NCBI RefSeq assembly: GCF_036345155.1
Contig: NZ_CP107772.1
Span: forward strand, 4,092,001 to 4,156,000
Reading direction: 5' to 3'
Length of the DNA: 64,000 nucleotides
Origin: Streptomyces sp. NBC_00582
GTDB lineage: Bacteria; Actinomycetota; Actinomycetes; Streptomycetales; Streptomycetaceae
Part shown: positions 17,321-25,542 of the stretch, piece by piece
Layout of the letters: the number at the start of each line of letters is the position of its first letter
Numbering within the stretch: position 1 is the first letter of the stretch
The notes under the pieces: model-generated
What the model saw: only the letters and a program-made list of their open reading frames with translations
Database searches by the model: none
Told to the model about the DNA's origin: nothing
Position numbers and translations under genes: made by a program

Positions 17321-18946
17321 TTACTTCTTGACCTGGACGCCGGTCAGGATCGGGTCGCCGTCCTGGCCGAACTTGACGCCCGAGACCTTCTCCGAGTAAC
17401 CCGCGTTGACCTTGTAGTACCAGAGCGGAATGCTCGGCATGTAGTTCGGGAGCTGCTTCTCGATCTCCTGGTACTTCTTCACCGACTCGTCCAGCGTGGT
17501 GGCGCTGTCGGCGGCGGCGATCTCGTCGTCGATCGTCTTGTTGGAGAAGCCGCTCTGGTTGCCGTCCGACTTCGTGCCGAACAGGTCACGGATGAAGTTG
17601 GCGTTCATCGGGAAGTCCAGCACCCAGCCCGAGCGGTACATGGACTTGACCTCGTGGGCGTCACGGGCCTGGAGGTCGGCCTGGAAGTCGGCCTTCGGGT
17701 CCGTGGAGCACTTCACACCGGTGGCGTTGGTGATGGAGTTGCAGACCGCCTCCACCCACTCCTTGTGACCGCCGTCGGTGTTGTACTGGATGGTGATCGC
17801 GTTGCCGGGAACGCCGCCACCCTCCTTGATGAGCTGCTTGGCCTTGGTCGGGTCGTACTTGGTGACGTCGCCCGCGACGTTCGGCTGGTAGCCGAGGACG
17901 CCCTTGGCGACCCAGCCGGTGGCCGGCTCACGGGTGCCCTGGAGCACGGTCTTGGTGATGGTGTCGCGGTCGATCGCCATCGACAGGCCCTGCAGGACCT
18001 TCGGGTCGATGTCCTTCCACTGCTTGGTGTAGAAGGCGGGGGCGATCGTCTGGATGGCGGAGTACGCCTGGTCGACCGCGCGGTCGCCGAGGTCCTGCTT
18101 GTAGACCGGCAGGTCCTTGGGGGCGACCTGGGTGATGACGTCGAGGTTGCCCGACTTCAGGTCCGCGTACGCGGTCTCGGGGGTGGAGTAGTTCTTGAAG
18201 ACCACGCCACCGTTCTTCGCCGCGTTCGAGCCCTTGTAGCCGGCGAACTTCTTGACCGTGATGGCCTTCTTGTGGTCCCAGCTGACGAACTGGTACGGGC
18301 CGTTGCCGACCGGCTTCTCACCGGCGGCCTTCGGGTCCTTGTAGAAGGACTCCGGCAGCGGCGAGAAGACCTGGTAGCCGAGCTTGTAGACGTAGTACGG
18401 AATCGCCTTGGACAGCTCGATGGTGAAGGTGTTGTCGTCGACGACCTTCAGACCGGACAGCTCGGTGGCGGTCGGCTTGCCCTTGGCCGGGGCGACCGCG
18501 TCGTAGCCCTTGATGTCCGAGAACCAGAAGCTGTTGGTCTGCTTGTTGTCCGGGTTGGCGGCCCAGTTCCAGGCCTTGACGTAGGACTCGGCGGTGACCG
18601 GGGTGCCGTCGTGGAACTTCCAGCCGGCCTTCAGCTTGACCGTGTAGGTCTTGCTGTCCTTGGTGTCGACCGACTCGGCGTTCATGTAGACGATCTTGCC
18701 GCTGTCGTCGTAGTCGACGAGACCGGTGAACAGCGAGTTGATCACGATGCTGCCGTAGGACTCCATCGTGTTGGCGGGCTGCAGCGGGTTCTGCGGCTCA
18801 CCGGACTCGACCGTGAACGTGCCGTTCGGGTCGATCGCGGCCTTGCTGTCGCCCTTACTGTCGCCGTCGCCACCACCACAGGCGGTCGCTCCCAGTGCCA
18901 CAACCGCGGCTATCGCGACCCACTTGGCACTCCTCGCACCGCGCAT
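17321..18946 (-). CDS. oligopeptide ABC importer 2, substrate-binding lipoprotein (SBP family 5)
   Basis: The ATG at 18946 has GAGGAGG 5 bases upstream and opens a lipoprotein signal (MRGARSAKWVAIAAVVAL) ending in the lipobox GATAC. The frame extends 19 codons further upstream, but without support. The product has 541 residues. It is followed by a short Gly/Asp linker and an SBP family 5 body (NPLQPANTMESYGS, GLSMAIDRDTITKTVLQ). It is Lys-rich compared with its paralogue in importer 1. It should bind oligopeptides outside the cell and feed the four downstream gene products. By position beside typA it is a candidate for the bldK region of S. coelicolor, though gene order differs from what I recall for bldKABCDE. 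Confidence 0.93.
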   Translation of the reverse strand: MRGARSAKWVAIAAVVALGATACGGGDGDSKGDSKAAIDPNGTFTVESGEPQNPLQPANTMESYGSIVINSLFTGLVDYDDSGKIVYMNAESVDTKDSKTYTVKLKAGWKFHDGTPVTAESYVKAWNWAANPDNKQTNSFWFSDIKGYDAVAPAKGKPTATELSGLKVVDDNTFTIELSKAIPYYVYKLGYQVFSPLPESFYKDPKAAGEKPVGNGPYQFVSWDHKKAITVKKFAGYKGSNAAKNGGVVFKNYSTPETAYADLKSGNLDVITQVAPKDLPVYKQDLGDRAVDQAYSAIQTIAPAFYTKQWKDIDPKVLQGLSMAIDRDTITKTVLQGTREPATGWVAKGVLGYQPNVAGDVTKYDPTKAKQLIKEGGGVPGNAITIQYNTDGGHKEWVEAVCNSITNATGVKCSTDPKADFQADLQARDAHEVKSMYRSGWVLDFPMNANFIRDLFGTKSDGNQSGFSNKTIDDEIAAADSATTLDESVKKYQEIEKQLPNYMPSIPLWYYKVNAGYSEKVSGVKFGQDGDPILTGVQVKK

Positions 18947-19489
18947 GGGTTCCTCCTCAAGAATCCATTGGTTCACTGCACAGGGCAGCACACGACACAA
19001 CACCGTTTCCGGCGCCTGAAAATGGTCGGTGCCCCCAGCGCTCGCGAGCCTGCGCCGCCTGTCGGCGCCTGACCCGTCCTCCGAGCTCTACGCGCCTAAC
19101 TATCTGCCATCAGCGAAGGCCGAACCACACCGGCAAGGTCTCGGTTCGATCACACCTCACGGCTACATCTTCCAAAATCCGGACAAAGGGATAGAGGGAA
19201 GATCCCTGCGAAACGGACTTGTTACACATCTATCGGCGTTGACTGTCCGCATTCCGGACGCACCGGGGAGAAAAATGAGTTGCGGCTACCCTGGCCGCTG
19301 TGCGGGGGCCGACTCGGCATGTCCACCACCATCAACGGGTCCTGCCCGTGAGGCCATTGGCCGACACCGCACCGCAGTGCGCACACTGCACACACATCCG
19401 AGGCTAGTACCGATGAGCCCCCTGCGGGCGGTTCCGCACGCGATCAAAGGGTTATCCCTATGTCCCCGCGGAGTAAAAACTGTGTTCAA
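18947..19489. other. long promoter region of importer 2
   Basis: About 540 bases separate the importer 2 start from the typA terminator. The stretch 19080-19280 is AT-richer than the surroundings and is the likely regulatory part. It includes GTCCG/CGGAC inverted arms near 19245-19260. Open frames on the + strand have no binding site or recognisable product. A regulatory region of this length would suit a developmentally controlled importer, but no specific site is identified. Confidence 0.45.
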
Positions 19490-19490
19490 C

Positions 19491-19527
19491 AAGCGAGCCA
19501 GGCCCCGCCGTGCGGGACCTGGCTCGT
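19491..19527 (-). terminator. intrinsic terminator of typA
   Basis: A stem pairing 19491-19502 with 19516-19527 (one mismatch, AAGCGAGCCAGG against CCTGGCTCGTT) extends inward through further G-C pairs and ends in TTGTT on the minus strand. It lies 15 bases after the typA stop. Confidence 0.7.
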
Positions 19528-19542
19528 TCGCCACGGGGCCGG

Positions 19543-21450
19543 TCAGCCGTGCTTGGCGCGGCTCGCGGCGCGGGCGCGCTCACGGGCGTCCAGGTTCACC
19601 TTGCGGATGCGGACCGCCTCCGGGGTGACCTCGACGCACTCGTCGTCACGGCAGAACTCCAGCGACTGCTCCAGGGAGAGCTTGCGCGGCGGGACGATCG
19701 ACTCGGCCACGTCGGCGGTCGAGGACCGCATGTTGGTGAGCTTCTTCTCCTTGGTGATGTTGACGTCCATGTCGTCGGAGCGGGAGTTCTCACCGACGAT
19801 CATGCCCTCGTACACCTCGGTGCCGGGCTCGGTGAAGAGCACACCGCGCTCCTGGAGGTTCGTCATCGCGAAGGCGGTGACGGCGCCGGCGCGGTCGGCG
19901 ACCAGGGAGCCGTTGTTACGGGTCTGCAGGGCGCCGAACCAGGGCTCGTGGCCCTCGTGGATGGAGTGGCCGATGCCGGTGCCGCGGGTCTGCGTCAGGA
20001 ACTCGGTACGGAAGCCGATGAGACCGCGCGAGGGCACCACGAACTCCATGCGGACCCAGCCGGAGCCGTGGTTGGACATGTTGTCCATACGGCCCTTGCG
20101 GACACCCATGAGCTGGGTGACGGCGCCCATGTGCTCCTCGGGCACGTCGATCGTCATGCGCTCGACGGGCTCGTAGACCTTGCCGTCGACCTCCTTGGTG
20201 ACGACCTGGGGCTTGCCGATGGTCAGTTCGAAGCCCTCACGGCGCATCTGCTCGACCAGGATGGCCAGCGCCAGCTCACCGCGGCCTTGCACCTCCCAGG
20301 CGTCCGGGCGCTCGGTGTCGAGGACGCGGAGGCTGACGTTGCCGACGAGCTCGCGGTCGAGGCGGTCCTTGACCTGACGGGCGGTGACCTTGCGGTCCTT
20401 GACGGCCGACTTGGCGTCGGCGCCCTTGCCGGTGCCGCCGCGGCCGACCAGCGGGGAGGTGTTGGTGCCGATGACCATGGAGATCGCGGGCTCGTCGACC
20501 GTGATGAGCGGCAGCGGGAGCGGGTTCTCGGGGTCGGCCAGCGTCTCGCCGATCATGATGTCCGGGATACCGGCGACGGCGCAGATGTCACCGGGGCCCG
20601 CCTTCTCGGCCGGCTTGCGGGTGAGCGCCTCCGTCATCATCAGCTCGGAGATGCGCACGTTGGCGACCGAGCCGTCGCGCTTCATCCAGGCGACGGTCTG
20701 CCCCTTCTTCAGCTCGCCCTGGTGGACGCGGAGCAGCGCGATACGGCCGAGGAAGTTGTCGGCGTCCAGGTTGGTGACATGGGCCTGGAGCGGGGCGGCC
20801 TCGTCGTAGGTCGGGGCCGGGATGTGCTGGAGGATCGTGGAGAAGAACGGCTCCAGGCTGGTGGAGTCCTCCGGGACCGTGCCGTCGGCGGGCTTGGTCA
20901 GCGAGGCGATGCCGTCGCGGCCGCAGGCGTAGACGATCGGGAACTCGATCTGCTCCTCGTCGGCGTCCAGGTCGAGGAAGAGGTCGTACGTCTCGTTGAC
21001 GACCTCGTCGATCCGGGCGTCCGGACGGTCCGTCTTGTTGATGCAGAGGATGATCGGCAGCCGGGCCTGCAGGGCCTTGCGCAGCACGAAGCGGGTCTGC
21101 GGCAGCGGGCCCTCGGAGGCGTCGACCAGCAGCACGACACCGTCGACCATCGACAGACCGCGCTCGACCTCGCCACCGAAGTCGGCGTGGCCGGGGGTGT
21201 CGATGATGTTGATCGTGATCGGGTCCCCGCCGTCCTTGGGGTGGTACTTCACCGCCGTGTTCTTGGCGAGGATCGTGATGCCCTTCTCACGCTCCAGGTC
21301 GTTCGAGTCCATCATGCGGTCGTCGACGGAGTCGAGCTGGTGGGCGGCGAAGGCACCGGCCTGCTTCAGCATGCCGTCGACGATGGTCGTCTTGCCGTGG
21401 TCGACGTGGGCGACGATGGCGACGTTGCGGATGTCGTGGCGCGTGGCCAT
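19543..21450 (-). CDS. typA: ribosome-associated translational GTPase TypA/BipA
   Basis: The 635-residue product is a translational GTPase that acts on the ribosome, with roles in subunit assembly and stress or cold adaptation in other bacteria. G1 is AHVDHGKTT, the switch I motif is REKGITI, G3 is DTPGHADFGGE and G4 NKTD. EF-G-like domains III and V follow and then the TypA-specific C-terminal domain, rich in basic residues (DARERARAASRAKHG). The start is set at the ATG opening MATRHDIRNVAIVAHVDHGK. The frame is open for 128 codons further upstream, but those codons look non-coding. A terminator follows. Confidence 0.95.
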   Translation of the reverse strand: MATRHDIRNVAIVAHVDHGKTTIVDGMLKQAGAFAAHQLDSVDDRMMDSNDLEREKGITILAKNTAVKYHPKDGGDPITINIIDTPGHADFGGEVERGLSMVDGVVLLVDASEGPLPQTRFVLRKALQARLPIILCINKTDRPDARIDEVVNETYDLFLDLDADEEQIEFPIVYACGRDGIASLTKPADGTVPEDSTSLEPFFSTILQHIPAPTYDEAAPLQAHVTNLDADNFLGRIALLRVHQGELKKGQTVAWMKRDGSVANVRISELMMTEALTRKPAEKAGPGDICAVAGIPDIMIGETLADPENPLPLPLITVDEPAISMVIGTNTSPLVGRGGTGKGADAKSAVKDRKVTARQVKDRLDRELVGNVSLRVLDTERPDAWEVQGRGELALAILVEQMRREGFELTIGKPQVVTKEVDGKVYEPVERMTIDVPEEHMGAVTQLMGVRKGRMDNMSNHGSGWVRMEFVVPSRGLIGFRTEFLTQTRGTGIGHSIHEGHEPWFGALQTRNNGSLVADRAGAVTAFAMTNLQERGVLFTEPGTEVYEGMIVGENSRSDDMDVNITKEKKLTNMRSSTADVAESIVPPRKLSLEQSLEFCRDDECVEVTPEAVRIRKVNLDARERARAASRAKHG

Positions 21451-21865
21451 AAAGCGGCGTTCTCCCGGAGTGTGAGGAAGGCCCGTCGTGTACGTCTGTG
21501 CGACGAGGACCCTGCCGGGCTTGACATGCCACGGCCTCACCCCATGGTACGTGTCCCGGAGGGGGTGGACCTCCGCGGGGCACCGAAGCGCCCCTCGCGG
21601 GTGGGTGCGGGGGTGCGGGTCGGACGGCCTTCGGCGCGGCCGGGCCGCGGGCGCGGACCGGTCGGGCTGCGGGCCGGGCGGTCCCCTGTCACCTGCGGCT
21701 CCTTCGACACAGTGGTCGCAGTCGCTGATCCCGTGGCCGTCCGTCCGCCCGGCCCGCCGCGGGCCCGGAGACGTGCGCACAGGAGTAGCGGAAGTCACCC
21801 GACGGGCCCCGACCGACCGGTGCGGGGTGCCCACCCGGCCGGGCTCACACCGTTGTGTGCTTGGT
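21451..21865. other. intergenic region upstream of typA
   Basis: These 415 bases hold the typA promoter and the 3' flank of the third peptide-binding protein gene. They are very GC-rich near 21600-21800. A consensus-like TTGACA at 21521 points to the right, away from typA, and has no matching -10 at normal spacing. No gene is supported. Confidence 0.4.
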
Positions 21866-24079
21866 TCACTCGCTCTCCGCCGGGCTCGGCGGGAGCTGGC
21901 TGCCCTTCTTCAGGAAGCCCATGTCCTCGTAGACCGGGGTCTGGAAGCCGAAGGCGCCCGCGTTGACGACGCTCTTGCGCGCGGCGGTGAGCTGGGGGCG
22001 CTGGTAGAGGGGGATCGAGGCGGCCGTCGCCCAGATGCGGGAGTCGGCCTTGCGGATCAGGGAGCGCTCCTCGTTCGCGTCCAGGGTGATGCTGGCCCGG
22101 TCGAAGAGCTGGTCGACCTGGTCGGTGCCGACCCGGGTGTAGTTCTGCTCGACACTGAGCGAGCCGTCGGCGGCCGGGACGGGCTTGGCGTAGATCGGCC
22201 GGGCGTCGGTGGCCGGGAACGCGGTCGCGGGCCAGGAGTACAGCGCGAGGTCGTACTGTCCGGCGGCGATGTGGTCCTTGAAGTAGCTCTCGTCCGTGAC
22301 CTTGACGGTCTCCGTGCGGATGCCGACCTTCTCCAGCATCTTCGTGATCCGCGCGGCGACCGTGCGCAGCGGCTCCGAGCCCGGACCGGACGGCAGCACG
22401 AACCGCAGCGACAGCGCCTTGCCGTCCTTGGCCAGCGCCCCGGCGGCGGCCCCGGCCGGGGCGCGGGTGCCCCGGGGGGCGTAGGCGCCGGGGGCGCCGC
22501 CCTGGCGCTCCTGTGCCAGCTGCCGGTCGTCCGTGCCGTGACCCTTGTCGTCCTCCCCCACGATGTACGCCCCGTCGGAACCCCCCTGCGACTTCTCGTC
22601 GTCGGAGCCCTCGGCGTCGGACCCGTCGTCCTCGGACTTCTCGCCCTTCGCCCCCGCCGCCTTCTCGCCCTTCTTCTCCTCCTTCTGCTCCTTCTCCTTC
22701 TTCTCCTTCTTCTCCTCCTTGACGGGCCCGCCGGCCACCCAGCCCGCGTCCGCGAGCAGCGCCCGCGCCTCCGCCGTGTCCTGGCCGCCGAGCGCGCCGC
22801 TGTTGTCGGCGTACGCCTCCTGCCCGGACAGGGCGAGATGGCTGCCGACCGGCTCCACGGGGAGCCCCAGGGGCTTGAGCACCAGCTCGGCCAGCTTCCT
22901 GCGGTCCAGCGCCCGGGCCACCGCCCGCCGTACCCGCTCGTCCGCCAGCGGCCCGTCCGCGCCGTTGAGCGCGAGCTGGGTGTAGGCCGGCTCCAGGGAA
23001 CGCCGCACCTCGAAGTCCTTCAGCGCCTTCTGCTGGCGCTCCCACCTCGCGATCGCCTTGCGCAGTCCCTTGCGGGCCTTCGTCTCGTGCTCCGCGGCCT
23101 CGTCGTCGGAGCCGTGCGCGAGCGCCCAGGACTCGAGCGCCTTGGCGGCGGTGCGTCCGGCACCGGGCCCGGCGAGCGGTCCGGCCGCCGTGCCCTTCGC
23201 CGCGCCCTCGATGCGCTGTACGTCGGCGGGGTCGATCTCGGCCAGTTCGACCTTCCCGGAGGCCAGCGCGGCGGCCCGCTCCGTGCGGGGCACGGTCGTG
23301 AGCCGGATCTCGGAGAGCTTGGCCGGCTGCCCCCACCAACGCGGATTGCGGGTGAGCCGGACCTGGGCCTTCTTGCGGTCCACCTTCTTCACCAGGAAGG
23401 GCCCGGCCGTCACCTTCAGTGTGCGCCGCGCCCCGTCGTTGAACGAGGTGGGCGTGCCCATGACGTCCTTCGGGTAGAGCGGCGAGAACAGGGACTGCCA
23501 GTCCGAGTAGGGCCGGCTGAAGGTGACCCGGACCTCCAGGTCGTTGTCGCCGCGCTCGATCTTCTCGATGCGTTCGTAGCCCGCGTTGCGCGCGGTCCAG
23601 TAGGCGCTGTCCTTGCCGGACAGGGCGCGCCACTGGGCGGCGAAGTCGGCGGCGCCGATCTCCCGGCCGTCGCTCCACACGGCCTGCTGGTTCAGCTTGT
23701 ACAGCACGACCTGCTTGGGCTCGGTGTCGACGACCTTCGCGGACTCCAGGTAGTCGGCGTTGCGCCGGGCCCGCCCGTTGGCGTCGATCCGGTACATCGA
23801 GGGCAGGACGGCCTGGGCCACCCGGGTCGTCGTGGCGTCGGCGTCCGACTGGAAGGTGTTGAAGGTCTCCGGGACCGAGTCGACCGCCCAGTGCAGGGTG
23901 CCCCCGTCGGCGACCAGGGCCCGGGCGGCCGGGGCGATCTCCTGCCCGGCCAGCGGTTTGCCGGCCTCGTCCTCGGCGCCGCAGCCGGTCAGCAGGGGCA
24001 CCGCGAGCGCGCCCGCCGTGAGGAAGGCGACCGAGCGCATGACCGCGCGCAGTCCGACGCCGTCGTAGGGCTTCGACAT
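21866..24079 (-). CDS. ABC transporter family substrate-binding lipoprotein (SBP family 5) with charged insert
   Basis: The 737-residue product has a signal peptide with lipobox LLTGC (Cys33 region) and an SBP family 5 fold (GGTLHWAVDSVPETFNTF, ALDRRKLAELVLKPLG, SRIWATAASIPLYQRPQ). It is about 200 residues longer than the two importer-linked binding proteins. Part of the excess is a low-complexity insert at about residues 452-515: a Lys/Glu run followed by an Asp/Ser/Gly run. No permease or ATPase genes adjoin it, so it must use another importer or act as a sensor. The ATG at 24079 fits the signal peptide. It is divergent from the gene before sdh. Confidence 0.9.
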   Translation of the reverse strand: MSKPYDGVGLRAVMRSVAFLTAGALAVPLLTGCGAEDEAGKPLAGQEIAPAARALVADGGTLHWAVDSVPETFNTFQSDADATTTRVAQAVLPSMYRIDANGRARRNADYLESAKVVDTEPKQVVLYKLNQQAVWSDGREIGAADFAAQWRALSGKDSAYWTARNAGYERIEKIERGDNDLEVRVTFSRPYSDWQSLFSPLYPKDVMGTPTSFNDGARRTLKVTAGPFLVKKVDRKKAQVRLTRNPRWWGQPAKLSEIRLTTVPRTERAAALASGKVELAEIDPADVQRIEGAAKGTAAGPLAGPGAGRTAAKALESWALAHGSDDEAAEHETKARKGLRKAIARWERQQKALKDFEVRRSLEPAYTQLALNGADGPLADERVRRAVARALDRRKLAELVLKPLGLPVEPVGSHLALSGQEAYADNSGALGGQDTAEARALLADAGWVAGGPVKEEKKEKKEKEQKEEKKGEKAAGAKGEKSEDDGSDAEGSDDEKSQGGSDGAYIVGEDDKGHGTDDRQLAQERQGGAPGAYAPRGTRAPAGAAAGALAKDGKALSLRFVLPSGPGSEPLRTVAARITKMLEKVGIRTETVKVTDESYFKDHIAAGQYDLALYSWPATAFPATDARPIYAKPVPAADGSLSVEQNYTRVGTDQVDQLFDRASITLDANEERSLIRKADSRIWATAASIPLYQRPQLTAARKSVVNAGAFGFQTPVYEDMGFLKKGSQLPPSPAESE

Positions 24080-24374
24080 CTCTGGTACCTCCGGGGTGCC
24101 GCTTCCGGTGCGTTCTGATCACATTTGGCGGTATTTTGGAGTTGATCAGATCTACGGTCTGGTCTCCGGCTCACTGAAGAGGAAAGGGTTCGCCTGCCGA
24201 GGGCGACACGGCGGCGGGGGCTCACAGCCCCACCCATGCGGAGCAACACACCCCTTCCGCATCCGCCAATCGCTGCACACGCCTTCACATCGACAGGTGT
24301 GACGCGCAACACTCGCAGGCGCACATGAACGTTGCCGTCCAGGGCACAGCCGCCCACGGAAGCGAGGTCACGTC
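24080..24374. promoter_or_regulatory. divergent promoter region with inverted repeat
   Basis: TCTGATCA at 24114-24121 and TGATCAGA at 24143-24150 form 8-bp inverted arms 21 bases apart, and each contains the palindrome TGATCA. The pair lies 35-71 bases upstream of the binding-protein start. It is a candidate operator for that gene or for the divergent gene before sdh. Confidence 0.45.
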
Positions 24375-24674
24375 ATGTCCGTGCACGACGACCTGACTAC
24401 GGTCCAGCGCTGCCTCGACGACCTCTCACGGTCCGTCGGCCGCCTGGAGCAGCAGCTCGGCAGCGGCGGTCTGGAGATGCGCCGCGTCCGCGCCGACGCC
24501 GACCATCTCCGGGAGAGCGTCGCACTGCTGCGCGAGACCGCCTCGGGCCCCACGGCCCCACCGGTCCCGCAGAAGCAGCAGCTCCTCACCATCCCGGACA
24601 CCCCCTACGACGACTCCCTGTGGATCGACACGGACGACGAGGGACTCGGCGCCCGTGACCGGCACGCCCCCTGA
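24375..24674 (+). CDS. conserved hypothetical protein upstream of sdh
   Basis: The 99-residue cytoplasmic protein starts MSVHDDLTTVQRCLDDL. Residues 5-55 form a probable amphipathic coiled coil (LDDLSRSVGRLEQQLGSGG, then RVRADADHLRESVALLRET). The tail is Pro-rich and acidic (IPDTPYDDSLWIDTDDEGLG). Only 34 bases separate it from the sdh membrane-subunit gene, so it is likely the first gene of that operon. I do not know a function for it. Codon use is normal for the region. Confidence 0.78.
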   Translation: MSVHDDLTTVQRCLDDLSRSVGRLEQQLGSGGLEMRRVRADADHLRESVALLRETASGPTAPPVPQKQQLLTIPDTPYDDSLWIDTDDEGLGARDRHAP

Positions 24675-24708
24675 GAACCTCTGACCCGACACCGACCGGA
24701 GTCCTGCA

Positions 24709-25542
24709 TTGGCCACTGGTACGGAACCTCCCTCGACACAACCCCATCCCCCGGGCGGCGTACGCGGTGCCGGCCGCGCCGCGATCGCCGCCCCCCATCT
24801 GCGGACCGACCGCTGGTGGCTGGCGCCCGCCGCCACCGCCGCCGGTCTGCTGGCGTTCATCGCCTACTCGACCTGGCGGGCCTTCGCGAACGCCGACTAC
24901 TACGCCGCGCCGTACGTCTCGCCGTTCTACTCGCCGTGTCTGGCGGAGAACTGCAAGCCCATGCACGCCGGTCCCAACGCGGAGATCCTCGGCGGCTGGT
25001 GGGGCATCTCACCCGCGATCATCATCCTGATCTTCCCGCTGGGCTTCCGCCTGACCTGCTACTACTACCGCAAGGCCTACTACCGGGGCTTCTGGGCCTC
25101 GCCCCCGGCCTGCGCGGTGGCCGAGCCGCACACCAAGTACACCGGTGAGACCCGCTTCCCGCTGATCCTGCAGAACATCCACCGGTACTTCTTCTACGCC
25201 GCGATCGTCGTCGCCGGGATCCTGACCTACGACACCGTGCTCTCCTTCCGCGACGAGCACTACCGCTGGGGCCACATGGGTCTGGGCACCCTGGTCTTCC
25301 TGGTCAACATCACGCTGATCTGGGCGTACACGATCTCCTGCCACTCCTGCCGGCACATCGTCGGCGGCAAGCTCAAGCACTTCTCCAGGCATCCCGTGCG
25401 CTACAAGGCGTGGCAGTTCGTCGGCAGGCTGAACGCCCGGCACATGCTGCTCGCCTGGGCGTCGCTGGTGAGCGTGGCGCTCGCCGACTTCTACGTGTTC
25501 CTGGTCGCATCCGGCGCTTTCGACGATCCGAGGTTCTTCTGA
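24709..25542 (+). CDS. sdhC: succinate dehydrogenase membrane anchor subunit (Sdh1 type)
   Basis: The TTG start has GGAG 7 bases upstream. The 277-residue protein has five to six hydrophobic helices (about 35-55, 95-112, 150-172, 190-212, 238-262). Several His candidates for heme or quinone coordination are visible, for example in NIHRYFFYA, CHSCRHIVGG and LNARHMLLAW. It overlaps the flavoprotein gene by one base (TGATG). Length and order match the membrane subunit of the mycobacterial Sdh1 complex (Rv0249c-Rv0247c, from memory) rather than the short classical SdhC/SdhD pair. It anchors the complex and passes electrons to menaquinone. Confidence 0.85.
   Translation: MATGTEPPSTQPHPPGGVRGAGRAAIAAPHLRTDRWWLAPAATAAGLLAFIAYSTWRAFANADYYAAPYVSPFYSPCLAENCKPMHAGPNAEILGGWWGISPAIIILIFPLGFRLTCYYYRKAYYRGFWASPPACAVAEPHTKYTGETRFPLILQNIHRYFFYAAIVVAGILTYDTVLSFRDEHYRWGHMGLGTLVFLVNITLIWAYTISCHSCRHIVGGKLKHFSRHPVRYKAWQFVGRLNARHMLLAWASLVSVALADFYVFLVASGAFDDPRFF

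Noticed and set aside
21521..21552. Consensus-like -35 TTGACA
   Set aside because: It points right, away from typA, has no -10 at 16-18 bases, and the nearest + strand gene is almost 3 kb away.
21488..24118. 876-codon open frame on the + strand opposite the orphan lipoprotein gene
   Set aside because: It is antisense to a well-supported SBP family 5 gene, and its leucine runs mirror the Lys/Glu insert codons on the other strand.
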